The notes: generated by a model not told the origin, from the letters alone. A stretch of 64,000 nucleotides of DNA from Parabacteroides massiliensis (GCF_900155425.1 NZ_LT700191.1:109025-173024), one strand, 5' to 3'. Positions 9,056-18,968 are shown, numbered from the stretch's first letter. Numbers and translations: made by a program.

Positions 9056-12000
9056 ATGCAACACACATCCGCTATTCCCGATCAGGCCGATGGTAACCTC
9101 ATTGCGGCTATCCAACTTGATCTTCTTGATATCGACGACATCCTTTTTCTTTTCGGATGCCTGGTAATAGAGTGTGGCGACATAACCTTTCTTGTTTTTC
9201 AGGAAATCAAGGGGCAAGGAGATTTGCTTCTTGTCTCCGGCATTCAACATGCTCACGTACCAATCGGAACCCGAACGGCGGGCGACCACAGCATATTTGC
9301 CCATTTCTCCCTCCAGGAAGCGAGTTTCGTCCCATACGGTCGGAATAGAATTATAGAAACGGGTTGCGGCATCTGTTTTGATCACAGACTCGGCAGAGCC
9401 TGCACCACCGGCGCGTCTCGGTGATTTTTCGGGACGGTCATACCAATAGACAAACTGCCAGGGACTGTAAATAGCGACTAATTTAGCCAACTGGGCAGCA
9501 CGTCCGCCCATCTTTTCCGTGACTCTTTCCGCAAAATAACAATTGGTATAGTCACCCGCTCCGCAGATCATGCGATTATATAATGTATAGATGGCCTGGT
9601 CCAGCGACGGACTTTCTTCGTCGCCACGGATACCTTCCTGAGTCAGTAAATTCGGATACGTGCGTGAATAGCCTGTCGAACGATACTCATCGTGGATATC
9701 AACCATCAATCCATATTTGGCGGCTTTGCGTACTGCCTGATGCAACCACGCCGTAGCATACTGGTCGCCCACATTCACAAAACCATATTTCACACCTTTG
9801 ATACCCCATTTCTTATACAAAGGCAGGATTTCATCCAGTTGCTGATGCAGCGCTTTTTGATTCACATAAACCAATATGCCGACTCCTTTTGAATTGGCAT
9901 ATTCTATCACTTTAGGCAAGTCGAGCGGGCCTTTCGAACGAGCCGGATCGACCGTAACGGTGGTCGCATCCGATTTTACGTCTCCTTCCGCCCCATACCA
10001 ACCGGCATCAAACAACACATAGGCAATATTGTTTTCTGCTGCAAAATCAATGCAAGCCATACTGCCTGCCGTTGTCAACGTAACTTCACGAATCACCTGT
10101 CCGGGCTTGATCCAGCTGGTGTTAGCTATCTGGTTAGGTTCGTTCAGGTTAAGAATAATGTAATTATTTTCGACCAATTTTCCCGGATGACCGGCGACCA
10201 TCACATAACGCCAGGGAGATCGATAGCCGGCCAGATCCAGATTGACCTTTCCCGACAAAGCTGATTGTACTCCAAACCCAGTCTCACTCTTCTCTAATTT
10301 CATGCGGGAATAATCGACAAGGGCAGCTTCTCCGATTGCAACAAACCGGTTATCATTGACTTGGATCACCTGAGGACGATCGGCAGTACCTTTCAACGCA
10401 CTCAATTTCGTTTCGGAATAAGCCCCTTGCGCCATGCCGGTCACCCAAGTCTTGCAATCTTCCTGAAAAAGAAACTGCGTCTTCTCATCGGTTACCGTTC
10501 GGTTCCAGAAATCCAGTTTATCGAAGGCATAACGGAACGCCAGTCCTTCATCGTAAAGACGGACACTCAACGCCATCTCTTTCCGGTTCTCATCCGACTG
10601 AAGTGTTAGCTCAACCTCATTATACCGGTCTGTCACGACAGCTCGTTCCCCATAGACCGGTTGCCAGGTCTGATCGACCGATTCCCGTTTTTGGTCCGCC
10701 ACCTTCCAGTTTCCTTTCAGGATATTCTCATCCAAAGAGAACTGCAACGTCTTAGCCGTCACCACCTTTTCCCCATCGTCAAATAAATCTATTTCGACAT
10801 TCTTCCCACCGACCTTGATCTCGGCATTCATTTTCCCGGAAGGGCTGGCAAGCGGGAAAGCTGTTTGCTCACAGGTACCTATAGACGAATTCTTCTTGAT
10901 AACAAGACACGCACCGCCGCCGGGAGCCAGCTTCAATGTCAGTTTATCATTGTTTGTCAGTTGCCGAGTCGCCACCTTCAGGCTTTCACGGTTTGTCAGG
11001 TAGTGGGCATCCTCACCGTCTTCGATGACTTCGACCGTATATGTCCCTTCTTTCAGGAAAGAAAGAGGCAGTTCTATCGTCCTTCCGGATTCATTCGTGG
11101 CCGCACCGACCAGATAAGCCTCATCCGTTTCCCTCATCATAACGATATACTCCCCGATTTCACCGGCCAGGGTACGGCTCTCTTTCCACGGCATTTTCTG
11201 GGCGGACAGGAAATTCAGCAAAGCCGGATACTTCCGGTAATATTCCGGGATATCCGGTAAAATAGTCACACCTGAAAAAGTGATCAACGTACGGGCAGCT
11301 TCCGAAACCAATGTAGAAGGAACGGGCTGGCTCTCATCCACACGTGTCGTATGTCCTTGGCGAAGGTCGAACATCCCGTTGTTCATATCCACCGGACCGG
11401 CAACCATATTGACGAAAACGGTCGTCACAAATGTTTTAGGTTCGAACACATGATGTCCGTCCAATTGGGCGTGGCAATATTCGCGTGTCACGGCATTCGG
11501 CCAAGTACGCATCTGTCCATAAGGATGAACCGGACCGTCATGGAAATCGACCAACAGATGGTTTTGCGCACAAAGCTCGGTAATCTTTTTCGTCCACAGG
11601 TTCTTTTCTTCCTGCGTTCCGCTCATAAAACCGTATTTAACCCCGGCAGCTCCCCAATCGCCATACTGCTTCAGGGTCTTTTCGATCGGATATTTCCGTC
11701 CTCCGACATCATTCAGATAAAGCCAGATTCCGACCCCTTTCTCTTTTCCATATTTCAACAGCCGTTGTACATCCTGCGCTTTTTCTCCTTTAACAGGATC
11801 GGAATCCGATTCGAATTCCGGGCCGTACCAATTGGCATCCAACACCAAGTATTTGAAACCCTGTTCGGCTGCAAAATCGACCATCCGCACCCAGGAAGGA
11901 TAAGACATCTCGTATGTAAACCCATCCCAGACTGCTCCGTTGATACGCCAATCCCAGACAGCCAATCCCGGTTTCACCCACGAAAAATCATAACGAGGAT

Positions 12001-12811
12001 CCGGGTCCGGATTCAGCAACTCCAACAAATGGGAATCGGTCAAAGCTCCGGGTGTCGCCCCATGCAAAACGACTCGCCAGGCCGAAGTGTATCCCGGCGA
12101 CAGACAAGCCGGCTTGGAAGCCACCGAGAAAAGCGATTCGCCTCCTTTGGATTGTAAGACAAGAGGGGCTCCTGTTTCCAGACAGGCTTCATGAATAGCC
12201 ATATAATGTTTATCGCCCGCCTTCACGGTCATCACCGGCAGACGGGTTCCATCTGTTTCCGTCAACTTTTCAGGCCCTATATTATGGTTCTCCCCGTTAT
12301 AGAACCATGCCGTATAATCTCCGGCAAAATTATAGGCCGTCAGTTCGGACTGCACATCCACGCGCTCTCCCTCACCTTCCGGTATTTTATAACAGAACGC
12401 AAAGCCGTCGTTATACCCCCGGACCACCAACTGCATCCGCTTCGGTTGTCCGGCCGGATTCTGCAAATCGATCACCGATTCATTGAAATGATCTTCGACC
12501 ACAGCCCGCTTTCCCCAGAGCGGCCTCCATTCATCCCGGACTTGCCGGTCGGAAACGCCTTCTATTTTCCAACCGGAAGAAGGGACCGTTTCCTGCGATT
12601 CCAGCTTGAAACCTAATGGAGATTCTTTTATCAACATTTCTCCATCGGCAGTAAAAGTATACGTCAGCGAACCATCGTTATGTAGCTGAACAGCCATCAC
12701 CGACTTTTTGTCGGGCGAGAAAATCCGGTAGAGTTCGGGTTGGGACTGAGCACAAACATTGTTCATTCCCAGAAACAACAGTAGAATAAATGTTACAAAT
12801 CTTGTATTCAT
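9026..12811 (-). CDS. Exported protein with two tandem GH97 modules
   Basis: 1261 residues with a signal peptide (cut near NVCAQ). Two complete GH97-like units follow each other. Module 1 covers about 25-655 (N-terminal sandwich, barrel with VKYGFM near 391 and HDGPVHPYG near 424, C-terminal sheet). Module 2 covers about 660-1255 (VKYGFV near 1006, HDEYRSTGYSRTYPN near 1039, QEGIRGDEE near 1058). GH97 enzymes are calcium-dependent alpha-glucosidases or alpha-galactosidases, usually about 650-720 residues with one unit. Both modules have Gly where retaining members carry the nucleophile Asp, so both look closer to the inverting SusB type. Its 3' end overlaps the convergent sigma gene. It probably works with the neighbouring locus, though its promoter is separate. 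Confidence 0.88.
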   Translation of the reverse strand: MNTRFVTFILLLFLGMNNVCAQSQPELYRIFSPDKKSVMAVQLHNDGSLTYTFTADGEMLIKESPLGFKLESQETVPSSGWKIEGVSDRQVRDEWRPLWGKRAVVEDHFNESVIDLQNPAGQPKRMQLVVRGYNDGFAFCYKIPEGEGERVDVQSELTAYNFAGDYTAWFYNGENHNIGPEKLTETDGTRLPVMTVKAGDKHYMAIHEACLETGAPLVLQSKGGESLFSVASKPACLSPGYTSAWRVVLHGATPGALTDSHLLELLNPDPDPRYDFSWVKPGLAVWDWRINGAVWDGFTYEMSYPSWVRMVDFAAEQGFKYLVLDANWYGPEFESDSDPVKGEKAQDVQRLLKYGKEKGVGIWLYLNDVGGRKYPIEKTLKQYGDWGAAGVKYGFMSGTQEEKNLWTKKITELCAQNHLLVDFHDGPVHPYGQMRTWPNAVTREYCHAQLDGHHVFEPKTFVTTVFVNMVAGPVDMNNGMFDLRQGHTTRVDESQPVPSTLVSEAARTLITFSGVTILPDIPEYYRKYPALLNFLSAQKMPWKESRTLAGEIGEYIVMMRETDEAYLVGAATNESGRTIELPLSFLKEGTYTVEVIEDGEDAHYLTNRESLKVATRQLTNNDKLTLKLAPGGGACLVIKKNSSIGTCEQTAFPLASPSGKMNAEIKVGGKNVEIDLFDDGEKVVTAKTLQFSLDENILKGNWKVADQKRESVDQTWQPVYGERAVVTDRYNEVELTLQSDENRKEMALSVRLYDEGLAFRYAFDKLDFWNRTVTDEKTQFLFQEDCKTWVTGMAQGAYSETKLSALKGTADRPQVIQVNDNRFVAIGEAALVDYSRMKLEKSETGFGVQSALSGKVNLDLAGYRSPWRYVMVAGHPGKLVENNYIILNLNEPNQIANTSWIKPGQVIREVTLTTAGSMACIDFAAENNIAYVLFDAGWYGAEGDVKSDATTVTVDPARSKGPLDLPKVIEYANSKGVGILVYVNQKALHQQLDEILPLYKKWGIKGVKYGFVNVGDQYATAWLHQAVRKAAKYGLMVDIHDEYRSTGYSRTYPNLLTQEGIRGDEESPSLDQAIYTLYNRMICGAGDYTNCYFAERVTEKMGGRAAQLAKLVAIYSPWQFVYWYDRPEKSPRRAGGAGSAESVIKTDAATRFYNSIPTVWDETRFLEGEMGKYAVVARRSGSDWYVSMLNAGDKKQISLPLDFLKNKKGYVATLYYQASEKKKDVVDIKKIKLDSRNEVTIGLIGNSGCVLHLRQEISGQQ

Positions 12812-12904
12812 AAATATGTTTTCGTAAGTATTAAATCAAATCCTGTCCATATTAAACAATTATACTTTCATGGCTCTCGAGGTTGTAAATCATAATCTAT
12901 CGGG

Positions 12905-12912
12905 CAAATATA
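12905..12912 (-). promoter_or_regulatory. Predicted -7 box of the double-GH97 gene
   Basis: The minus strand reads TATATTTG here, an exact -7 consensus, which predicts a leader of about 85 bases. No good -33 box is seen, because the upstream DNA is occupied by the terminator hairpin of the export operon. Confidence 0.45.
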
Positions 12913-12920
12913 ATACAAAA

Positions 12921-12949
12921 AAGGAAGTTTCCATCACGGAGACTTCCTT
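12921..12949 (-). terminator. Terminator of the export operon
   Basis: A 12-bp stem (AAGGAAGTTTCC with GGAGACTTCCTT, one G-T wobble) and a 5-base loop. On the minus strand it is followed by TTTTTTGTATTATA, a classic intrinsic terminator 37 bp after the tolC-like stop. Confidence 0.85.
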
Positions 12950-12985
12950 CTTTACTCATAAAAATGTGTCTGACTTAAAGGTTTA

Positions 12986-14338
12986 TTATAGTGTTATTGG
13001 TGTGCCATCATAGAAGTCCAGGATTTTGGTACGGAAGATGAAGTCATACTTGGCCTGGACCTGTTCGGACAAACTCTGCGCATATTTTGTTTTGGCTTCG
13101 CTATATTCGAAGACCGTGCTCTTGCCGGCTGCATAGCGGTCTTCGGCATAAGAGAAAGCCTCTTTGCTGGCGAGGACCGATTTGTCGGATGCGGTATATT
13201 TATCCTGGGCGGCAACAGCATTATAGTAGGCCTGCTGGATTTCCTTATACAACGCCTTCTTCGCGTTCTCCATCATCAACTCGCGGTTCCGGATATTGAT
13301 ACGGGCGGAACGGACATTGTTGCGCGTCTGAAAACGGTTGAACAAAGGGATGCTCAAACTGAACCCGATCGTTTTACGTCCGTTGTTCTTCAACTGGTCG
13401 CTGAAAGGAAGGTTCGAATAGTCGCCATCGCCGGAATAATGGTAGTAGCCGTTGCTGTAGCTGGCGCCGAAATTGAGTTTCGGATAGTAGCCGGCCTGCG
13501 CCACTTTCAACATCTTCTTCTGGCTTTCCAAGAGATATTCCTGTTCTTTGATCTGCGGTTTGAAAGCGATGGCATGGTCATAGACATTGTCCGGCGGGAG
13601 GATGCTGCCCATATACTGTTCGACGGCATCTCCGATTTCAGGGACTACGACATCGAAGTTTTCACCGTCGCGCTCCAGTTCGAGGCTTTGCGTCAAGTCG
13701 AGCAAGGCCAGTTTCACATTGTTGCGTGCTTCGGTCAGCGAGACTTCGTCTTTCGCCAATTGCGCCTTCATATCGTATAGCTGGGAAAGGGGGACTTTCC
13801 CGTTCTTTACCAATGCTTCGGTTTTCACAACCTGCTCGTTGCTCAACGCGACCTGCAATTCGGCAATCTTCTGGACTTCTTTATTATACAAAACCTGCAA
13901 ATAGTAGGACGCGACATTGATCGACAAGTCTTCCTTCGCTTTGTTCAACGTCTCGACAGCCGCTTTCAAGTCCAGTTTGCGGGCAGCGATATCATTCGGG
14001 ATACGCAAACCGTCGAATATCGGCATGCTCAAAGAGACAGACGCCGAGGTATTGGCTGAGTTCTGATCCACAATCACACCCGATTTGGAAGGAGAACGTC
14101 CGAAGTCGAAGTTCTGTCCGACGTTGGCATTCAAGTCGGGCAACCAACTGAATTTGCTGGTGTTCAATTCCACTTTCCGGCTTTCCTGGTCCTGCTCTCT
14201 CTGCTTCAGCTCGATGTTATGTTCGATCGCATAGCGGATACATTCTTCCAGAGACCATTGTTTGGCAGGTTCCTGCCCCCAAGCCAAAGAACCGGAAAGA
14301 AATAAAGTCGTAGCGATTATTAATTGGTTTTTCATCAT
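12986..14338 (-). CDS. TolC-family outer membrane channel
   Basis: 450 residues with a signal peptide (cut near LAWGQ). Two outer-membrane-efflux repeats are visible, with long alpha-helical coiled-coil stretches (about 30-220 and 250-440). The first begins WSLEECIRYAIEHNIELKQ. It would form the exit duct for the inner-membrane ABC transporter encoded upstream. It is the last gene of the operon, 14 bp after the adaptor gene and followed by a strong terminator. Confidence 0.93.
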   Translation of the reverse strand: MMKNQLIIATTLFLSGSLAWGQEPAKQWSLEECIRYAIEHNIELKQREQDQESRKVELNTSKFSWLPDLNANVGQNFDFGRSPSKSGVIVDQNSANTSASVSLSMPIFDGLRIPNDIAARKLDLKAAVETLNKAKEDLSINVASYYLQVLYNKEVQKIAELQVALSNEQVVKTEALVKNGKVPLSQLYDMKAQLAKDEVSLTEARNNVKLALLDLTQSLELERDGENFDVVVPEIGDAVEQYMGSILPPDNVYDHAIAFKPQIKEQEYLLESQKKMLKVAQAGYYPKLNFGASYSNGYYHYSGDGDYSNLPFSDQLKNNGRKTIGFSLSIPLFNRFQTRNNVRSARINIRNRELMMENAKKALYKEIQQAYYNAVAAQDKYTASDKSVLASKEAFSYAEDRYAAGKSTVFEYSEAKTKYAQSLSEQVQAKYDFIFRTKILDFYDGTPITL

Positions 14339-14352
14339 TTTACTGTTTACAA

Positions 14353-15474
14353 TTATTTCTTATTCGGATCGACAATCGCCCCGCGTACCTTTTCGTTTTC
14401 GGCGAGGCCTTCCTTTATCTCGATCTTGATACCATCGGACAAGCCAACCTTAACGGCCCGCTTCTCAAACTCCTGTTCCGGCTTTTCCGCTTTTACCACC
14501 TGCACAAAAGTAGAATCACCGCTAAACTCGACGCAGCTTTCGGGTACGGACAAAACATTCTCCGCACGCTTCAACACGATCTCGGCATTGGCGCTGTATC
14601 CGGCACGGATAAAGGCATCGCCGGGCATATGTACGGCAGCTTTCACTTCAAACAGCACAGCCCCGTTCTCTTCCACTCCCTTAGGAGCCACATATTCCAA
14701 TTCGGCATCGAACGTACGGCTTTCCATAGCGCCGACCGTCAGTTTGATCGGCATTCCTTCGTGGATACGGCCGACTTCCGTCTCGTCTACTTTCCCCTTA
14801 AAGATCATGTTGTTCATATCGGCAACGGTAGCGATCGTCGTACCGTCGTTGAAGGTGTTCGACTGGATCACCGAGTTACCGACTTTGATAGGCACATCCA
14901 GGATCATACCGGTGATGGTGGAACGAACCTGTGTCGTACTGGAAGCGGCAGACCGTTTGGAGATACCTTCGCGGATGATCTCAAGAGCATCCTGAGCGTT
15001 CTCGGCCTCTTCCTGCGCTTTCTTATAGTTGGCAAGAGAAGTCTCATAATCTTCTTTGGAGATAACGCCCTGTTTATACAACTCTTCATCCCGCTCGAAG
15101 GTTGCACTGACCTGTTCGAGGCTGATCTTCGCCACCCGTACACGCGATTCGGCACTGTTCAACTGGACCATTTCCGGAATAACCTTGATACGGGCAATGA
15201 TCTCCCCTTCTTTCACCATCTGCCCGGCTTCTTTCAGCAATTCGGAGATGATACCCGACATTTGCGGTTTGATAAGGACTTCGTCGCGGGGTTCAACCTT
15301 TCCGGTCGCCACGGTCTTCGTCTCAATCGTGTCACGTGCAGGAGTAACCAGCTCATAGACGGTAATGACGGGTTGCGCTTTCTTCCACAAGAAATAGAAA
15401 GTGCCGACAACAGCAGCTCCCACTAATACCAAAAAGATGATCCGCAGGACTTTTTTTACGATACGATTCTTCAT
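14353..15474 (-). CDS. HlyD/MacA-type periplasmic adaptor
   Basis: 373 residues. One N-terminal membrane anchor (IIFLVLVGAAVVGTFYFLW), a biotinyl-lipoyl half-domain (VATGKVEPRDEVLIKPQMSG), a helical hairpin at about 100-180, the second lipoyl half (TTQVRSTITGMILDVPIKVG) and beta-barrel and membrane-proximal domains. It joins the ABC permeases to the TolC-like channel. The stop is 14 bp from tolC. The gap to the upstream permease holds an AT-rich dyad repeat. Confidence 0.93.
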   Translation of the reverse strand: MKNRIVKKVLRIIFLVLVGAAVVGTFYFLWKKAQPVITVYELVTPARDTIETKTVATGKVEPRDEVLIKPQMSGIISELLKEAGQMVKEGEIIARIKVIPEMVQLNSAESRVRVAKISLEQVSATFERDEELYKQGVISKEDYETSLANYKKAQEEAENAQDALEIIREGISKRSAASSTTQVRSTITGMILDVPIKVGNSVIQSNTFNDGTTIATVADMNNMIFKGKVDETEVGRIHEGMPIKLTVGAMESRTFDAELEYVAPKGVEENGAVLFEVKAAVHMPGDAFIRAGYSANAEIVLKRAENVLSVPESCVEFSGDSTFVQVVKAEKPEQEFEKRAVKVGLSDGIKIEIKEGLAENEKVRGAIVDPNKK

Positions 15475-15506
15475 AACTATAGCTTTTTATTAATTGACAA
15501 TGGAAA

Positions 15507-15578
15507 TATTTATGATTTATGATTTCAGATTTATGATTTATACGTAGACACAAATTATAAATCATAAATCATAAATCC
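15507..15578. repeat. AT-rich dyad repeat (family A) inside the export operon
   Basis: Repeated TTATGATT units run in one direction (about 15507-15540) and in the inverse (about 15554-15577, AATCATAAATCATAAATC), so the RNA can fold into one long hairpin. The same units occur at 16.85, 40.1, 40.75 and 48.15 kb. Confidence 0.75.
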
Positions 15579-15581
15579 GAT

Positions 15582-16844
15582 TCACTCTTCCCTGATAGCG
15601 TCGATCGCCTTGATCTGCATGGCACGCCAAGCAGGAATCAACCCGGCGAGGAGTCCGCTGAACAGCAGGATTACGGTAGCCGCCACCGCTGTTCCGATAT
15701 GGATTTCGGGATTGGAGAAAAACGTTTCGTTAGACGCATCTCCGCCGCTTGCCATCGCATTGTTCACCACATCGAGCAGGAACACACCTACGCTAAGCCC
15801 GATCAACCCGGCAAGGGATGTCAGCAACAAACTCTCACTCATGATCTGCGATATAATATCGAATGGCTTCGCGCCGATCGCACGACGCACCCCGATCTCG
15901 CGTGTCCGCTCCCGGACCGTCACCATCATGATATTACTGACTCCGATGATCCCGGCCAGCAGAGTACCGATACCGACCAGCCAGACCAGTATATTAATAC
16001 CGGTAAACAGCATATTGAATGTTTCGAACTGCTTGGCTATCGTAAAGCTGCTGATGGCATGTTCGTCCGTCGGGGAAATCTCGTTCTGCGAACGCAAGAC
16101 CGTCTTTATGTCTTCCACCATCTTATCACAAGAGTAACCGTCTTCGGCCGTCGCGCAGAGGAACCAGAACTTGTCTCCCTGGTTGGAAGCCTGCTGGAGC
16201 GTCTTGAACGGGATCATCACGCTCTCTTCCGTACGTCCGCCGATCTGGGCACGGGGTTTCGGTTTGATCACACCGACCACCTGGTAATAGATGCCGTTCA
16301 CCCGTATATATTGTCCGATCGGATCTTCATCCGGCGTGAAAAGGACTTCGCGCACGATATTACCGATCAGGCATACCTTCCGCTTTTCGATCATGTCGAT
16401 TTCATTCAACAGACGTCCTGCCAGGATATGCTGCGTTTCGATATTGAAATATTCGGAATAGACGCCACGCACGTTATATGTACCCGCTTTCTGTCCTCTC
16501 ACCACATTGTTCTGCCCGCCCCATTGCATGATCATCGGCGAAAGATAGCGCACACCCTTCACACGCTGGCGGATCGTTTCCAAGTCGCGGTTGCGCATCT
16601 GCCAGTAGCGCCCTTTCTTATACCCTTTGTAAGGTTCGCCGGTCCGTTCGGAAAAGAAGAATGCGGAGTTCGTCGAAAAACCGTCGACGTTCTTCAATAC
16701 GCCATTCTTGAATCCGTTGCCAGAGCCCAACAGGATCACCAGCATCAGGATACCCCAGAACACTCCGAAGCCGGTCAACAGGCTACGGGTTTTGTTACGG
16801 GTGATCGTCACCCATATTTCCACCCAGCGATCGATATCAAACAT
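15582..16844 (-). CDS. MacB-type ABC transporter permease (second)
   Basis: 420 residues: first membrane helix after LLTGFGVFWGILMLV, a large MacB_PCD periplasmic domain (about 45-270), then three C-terminal helices with GIIGVSNIMMVTVRERTREIGVRRAIGAKP, the FtsX/MacB cytoplasmic coupling segment. It has no ATPase domain of its own; the ATPase is the separate first gene. It is paired with a paralogous permease, suggesting a heterodimer. Substrate unknown; this family exports peptides, lipids or macrolides. Confidence 0.92.
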   Translation of the reverse strand: MFDIDRWVEIWVTITRNKTRSLLTGFGVFWGILMLVILLGSGNGFKNGVLKNVDGFSTNSAFFFSERTGEPYKGYKKGRYWQMRNRDLETIRQRVKGVRYLSPMIMQWGGQNNVVRGQKAGTYNVRGVYSEYFNIETQHILAGRLLNEIDMIEKRKVCLIGNIVREVLFTPDEDPIGQYIRVNGIYYQVVGVIKPKPRAQIGGRTEESVMIPFKTLQQASNQGDKFWFLCATAEDGYSCDKMVEDIKTVLRSQNEISPTDEHAISSFTIAKQFETFNMLFTGINILVWLVGIGTLLAGIIGVSNIMMVTVRERTREIGVRRAIGAKPFDIISQIMSESLLLTSLAGLIGLSVGVFLLDVVNNAMASGGDASNETFFSNPEIHIGTAVAATVILLFSGLLAGLIPAWRAMQIKAIDAIREE

Positions 16845-16850
16845 TTTATT

Positions 16851-16897
16851 TTGATTTATGATTTATAATTCATGATTTATGATTCCCGATCCATGAT
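16851..16897. repeat. AT-rich repeat (family A) between the two permease genes
   Basis: Four imperfect copies of GATTTATGATT, with further CATGATTTA variants, fill the 53-bp gap between the permeases. Same family as the repeat at 15.5 kb. Confidence 0.7.
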
Positions 16898-18166
16898 TTA
16901 ACTTTCATTGCGCATGGCTTCAATCGCCGTGATCTTGACCGCCTTGCGGGCAGGGAAATAGCCGGCCAGCACGCCTGCCCCGATGATCAGGGCCGTAACG
17001 GACAACGCCACACCGAGGTTCACCGTCGGGTTCAGGAAGATACTCATGTCATCCTGCGAAACATTCTTTCCGGCATTCATCATCTCCATGACCGAGTTGA
17101 TTCCCTCCGTCAGCCCGATTCCTAAGATCATGCCCAAATAACCGAACACGGCCGTGATCAGGATCGATTCGACAATGATCAGTTTCAGAATGGAGAACGG
17201 AGTCGCCCCTATCGCTTTCCGGATGCCGAACTCTCTCGTCCGCTCACGCACCGTTATCAGCATGATGTTGCTCACGCCAACGATCCCGGCAGTCAGTGTC
17301 CCGATGCCGATCACCCATATAAAGAGGGCGATACCGTTCATCATCCCGTTCAGCATCATGAAGTTTTCGAGCGTGCTCCACATCCCGATCGCCCGCCGGT
17401 CTTCGGGATCGAACTTGTGTCGCGCTCCCATCTGCTGGCGAAAACGTTTTTCGAATGCGTCAAATTCTTCCTGTGTGGAAATACCTTTCACCGTAAAGAT
17501 GATGTCATCCAGTCCGTATCCGGCGTTATACAAGGTCTGTGCCGTGCTGAAAGGGATATAGGCCGGCGCGTTGTTGTCGTTGTCCTCCGCCTTATAGACA
17601 CCGATTACCTGGTAGGCGACACTTCCTGCATTCACATATTTGCCTAACGGATCCGCCCCTTTGAAAAGCACTTCTTTCATACGAGGGCTCAGGACAATCA
17701 CCTTTCTTTTTTCCTTTACGTCTATATCATTGATAAAACGACCGTTCCCGACTGTCATTTCGATATTGTCGATCACCGCCTTCGACGGGTGTACGCCGTT
17801 CAGGGAATAGGCGTTATATTCGTCTCCGTAGGAAAGCGTATCGCTCCGGCTTATACTCGCCGTAATCAGATCCACTTCGGGATTTTCACGCGGAATGGCG
17901 ATCAGGTCTTCATCCTTATATTCGATCCTGCGGTTCATCTGCATTCCCTTATACGGCTTGCTCGTGTAGCGCGGCCATGTCTCCACCCGGTTCAGGCTGA
18001 AATTACGGAAGTTAGACATGATCCCGTTTTTCATTCCGTTGCCTGCTCCCAAGAGGACGATCAGCATGAAGATACCCCATGCCACGGAAAAGCCGGTCAG
18101 GAAGGTTCGGAGTTTATTCTTTTGAATCGTGCTCCATATTTCTCGAAAATTATCAAAATCAAACAT
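16898..18166 (-). CDS. MacB-type ABC transporter permease (first)
   Basis: 422 residues with the same plan as its downstream paralog: LRTFLTGFSVAWGIFMLIVLL as helix 1, a periplasmic MacB_PCD domain, then GIVGVSNIMLITVRERTREFGIRKAIGATP and two last helices. The start overlaps the ATPase gene by 8 bp, so translation is coupled. The two permeases probably arose by duplication and act together with the ATPase dimer. Confidence 0.92.
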   Translation of the reverse strand: MFDFDNFREIWSTIQKNKLRTFLTGFSVAWGIFMLIVLLGAGNGMKNGIMSNFRNFSLNRVETWPRYTSKPYKGMQMNRRIEYKDEDLIAIPRENPEVDLITASISRSDTLSYGDEYNAYSLNGVHPSKAVIDNIEMTVGNGRFINDIDVKEKRKVIVLSPRMKEVLFKGADPLGKYVNAGSVAYQVIGVYKAEDNDNNAPAYIPFSTAQTLYNAGYGLDDIIFTVKGISTQEEFDAFEKRFRQQMGARHKFDPEDRRAIGMWSTLENFMMLNGMMNGIALFIWVIGIGTLTAGIVGVSNIMLITVRERTREFGIRKAIGATPFSILKLIIVESILITAVFGYLGMILGIGLTEGINSVMEMMNAGKNVSQDDMSIFLNPTVNLGVALSVTALIIGAGVLAGYFPARKAVKITAIEAMRNES

Positions 18167-18845
18167 GTCCCAATCCTTTTTCTATTGTTTCTATCAGACC
18201 GTCCTTCACGCGGATAATACGGTCAGTTGCCTCAGCTACGGAGGGTTCGTGCGTCACGATCACCATCGTCAACCCTTCGAGGTTTACTTTCCGGAGCAGC
18301 TCCATCACTTCGACCGTCGTCTTGCTGTCCAACGCTCCGGTCGGCTCATCCGCCAGGATCACCTGCGGCTTGGCTATCAGGGCGCGGGCAATGGCGACAC
18401 GCTGTTTCTGTCCGCCGGACATTTCGTTCGGCATATGTTCCGCCCAATCCTTCAGCCCGACCATATCCAGATATTCCAGCGCCATAGCGTTGCGTTTCTT
18501 GCGACTTATTCCCTGGTAGTATAGGGGCAAGGCAACGTTTTCCATTGCATTTTTGAATGAAATCAGATTAAAGGACTGGAAAATGAAACCGATCATCCGG
18601 TTACGCAGCTCCGCCGCACGGGTTTCGCTCAGATTGCGGATCAACTGCCCGTTCAGGGTATAAGTGCCCGTATCGTATGTATCCAGTATCCCCAAGATAT
18701 TCAGCAATGTGGATTTTCCCGATCCAGACGCACCCATAATAGACACCATCTCTCCCTTCTCGATATCCAAGTCTATGCCTTTCAATACATGCAGCGGCGC
18801 ACCGTTGAAATACGTTTTGTTAATTCCTTCCAGATGAATCATCAT
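18159..18845 (-). CDS. MacB/LolD-type ABC transporter ATPase
   Basis: 228 residues. Walker A GASGSGKSTLLN (about 37-48), Q-loop FQSFNLI, signature MSGGQKQRVAIARAL (about 141-155), Walker B VILADEPTGALD and H-loop VTHEP. Length and motifs fit the LolD/MacB group that powers mechanotransmission transporters. First gene of the operon, overlapping the next gene by 8 bp. A promoter and palindrome lie about 90 bp upstream. Confidence 0.95.
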   Translation of the reverse strand: MMIHLEGINKTYFNGAPLHVLKGIDLDIEKGEMVSIMGASGSGKSTLLNILGILDTYDTGTYTLNGQLIRNLSETRAAELRNRMIGFIFQSFNLISFKNAMENVALPLYYQGISRKKRNAMALEYLDMVGLKDWAEHMPNEMSGGQKQRVAIARALIAKPQVILADEPTGALDSKTTVEVMELLRKVNLEGLTMVIVTHEPSVAEATDRIIRVKDGLIETIEKGLGHV

Positions 18846-18928
18846 TTTTTGTTATTTCTTTTATCTATTAGACGAACATTTTGCGGATTCGTTACACAAA
18901 TAGGCAAATAATTTGTTTTTAATTGCCA

Positions 18929-18968
18929 CAAATATAGGCTTTACCCAAATACCTTGTAACGCAAGGTA
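18929..18968 (-). promoter_or_regulatory. Export-operon promoter with palindromic operator candidate
   Basis: The minus strand has TATATTTG at 18929-18936. A perfect palindrome, TACCTTG (18950-18956) and CAAGGTA (18962-18968) around TAACG, covers the place where the -33 box would lie. That position is typical for a repressor or an activator that replaces a poor -33 element. The regulator is not encoded next to it. Confidence 0.5.

Noticed and set aside
15699..16868. 389-codon plus-strand open frame opposite the second permease
   Set aside because: It is antisense to a clear MacB-type gene whose codon pattern explains it; no signal, domain or promoter.
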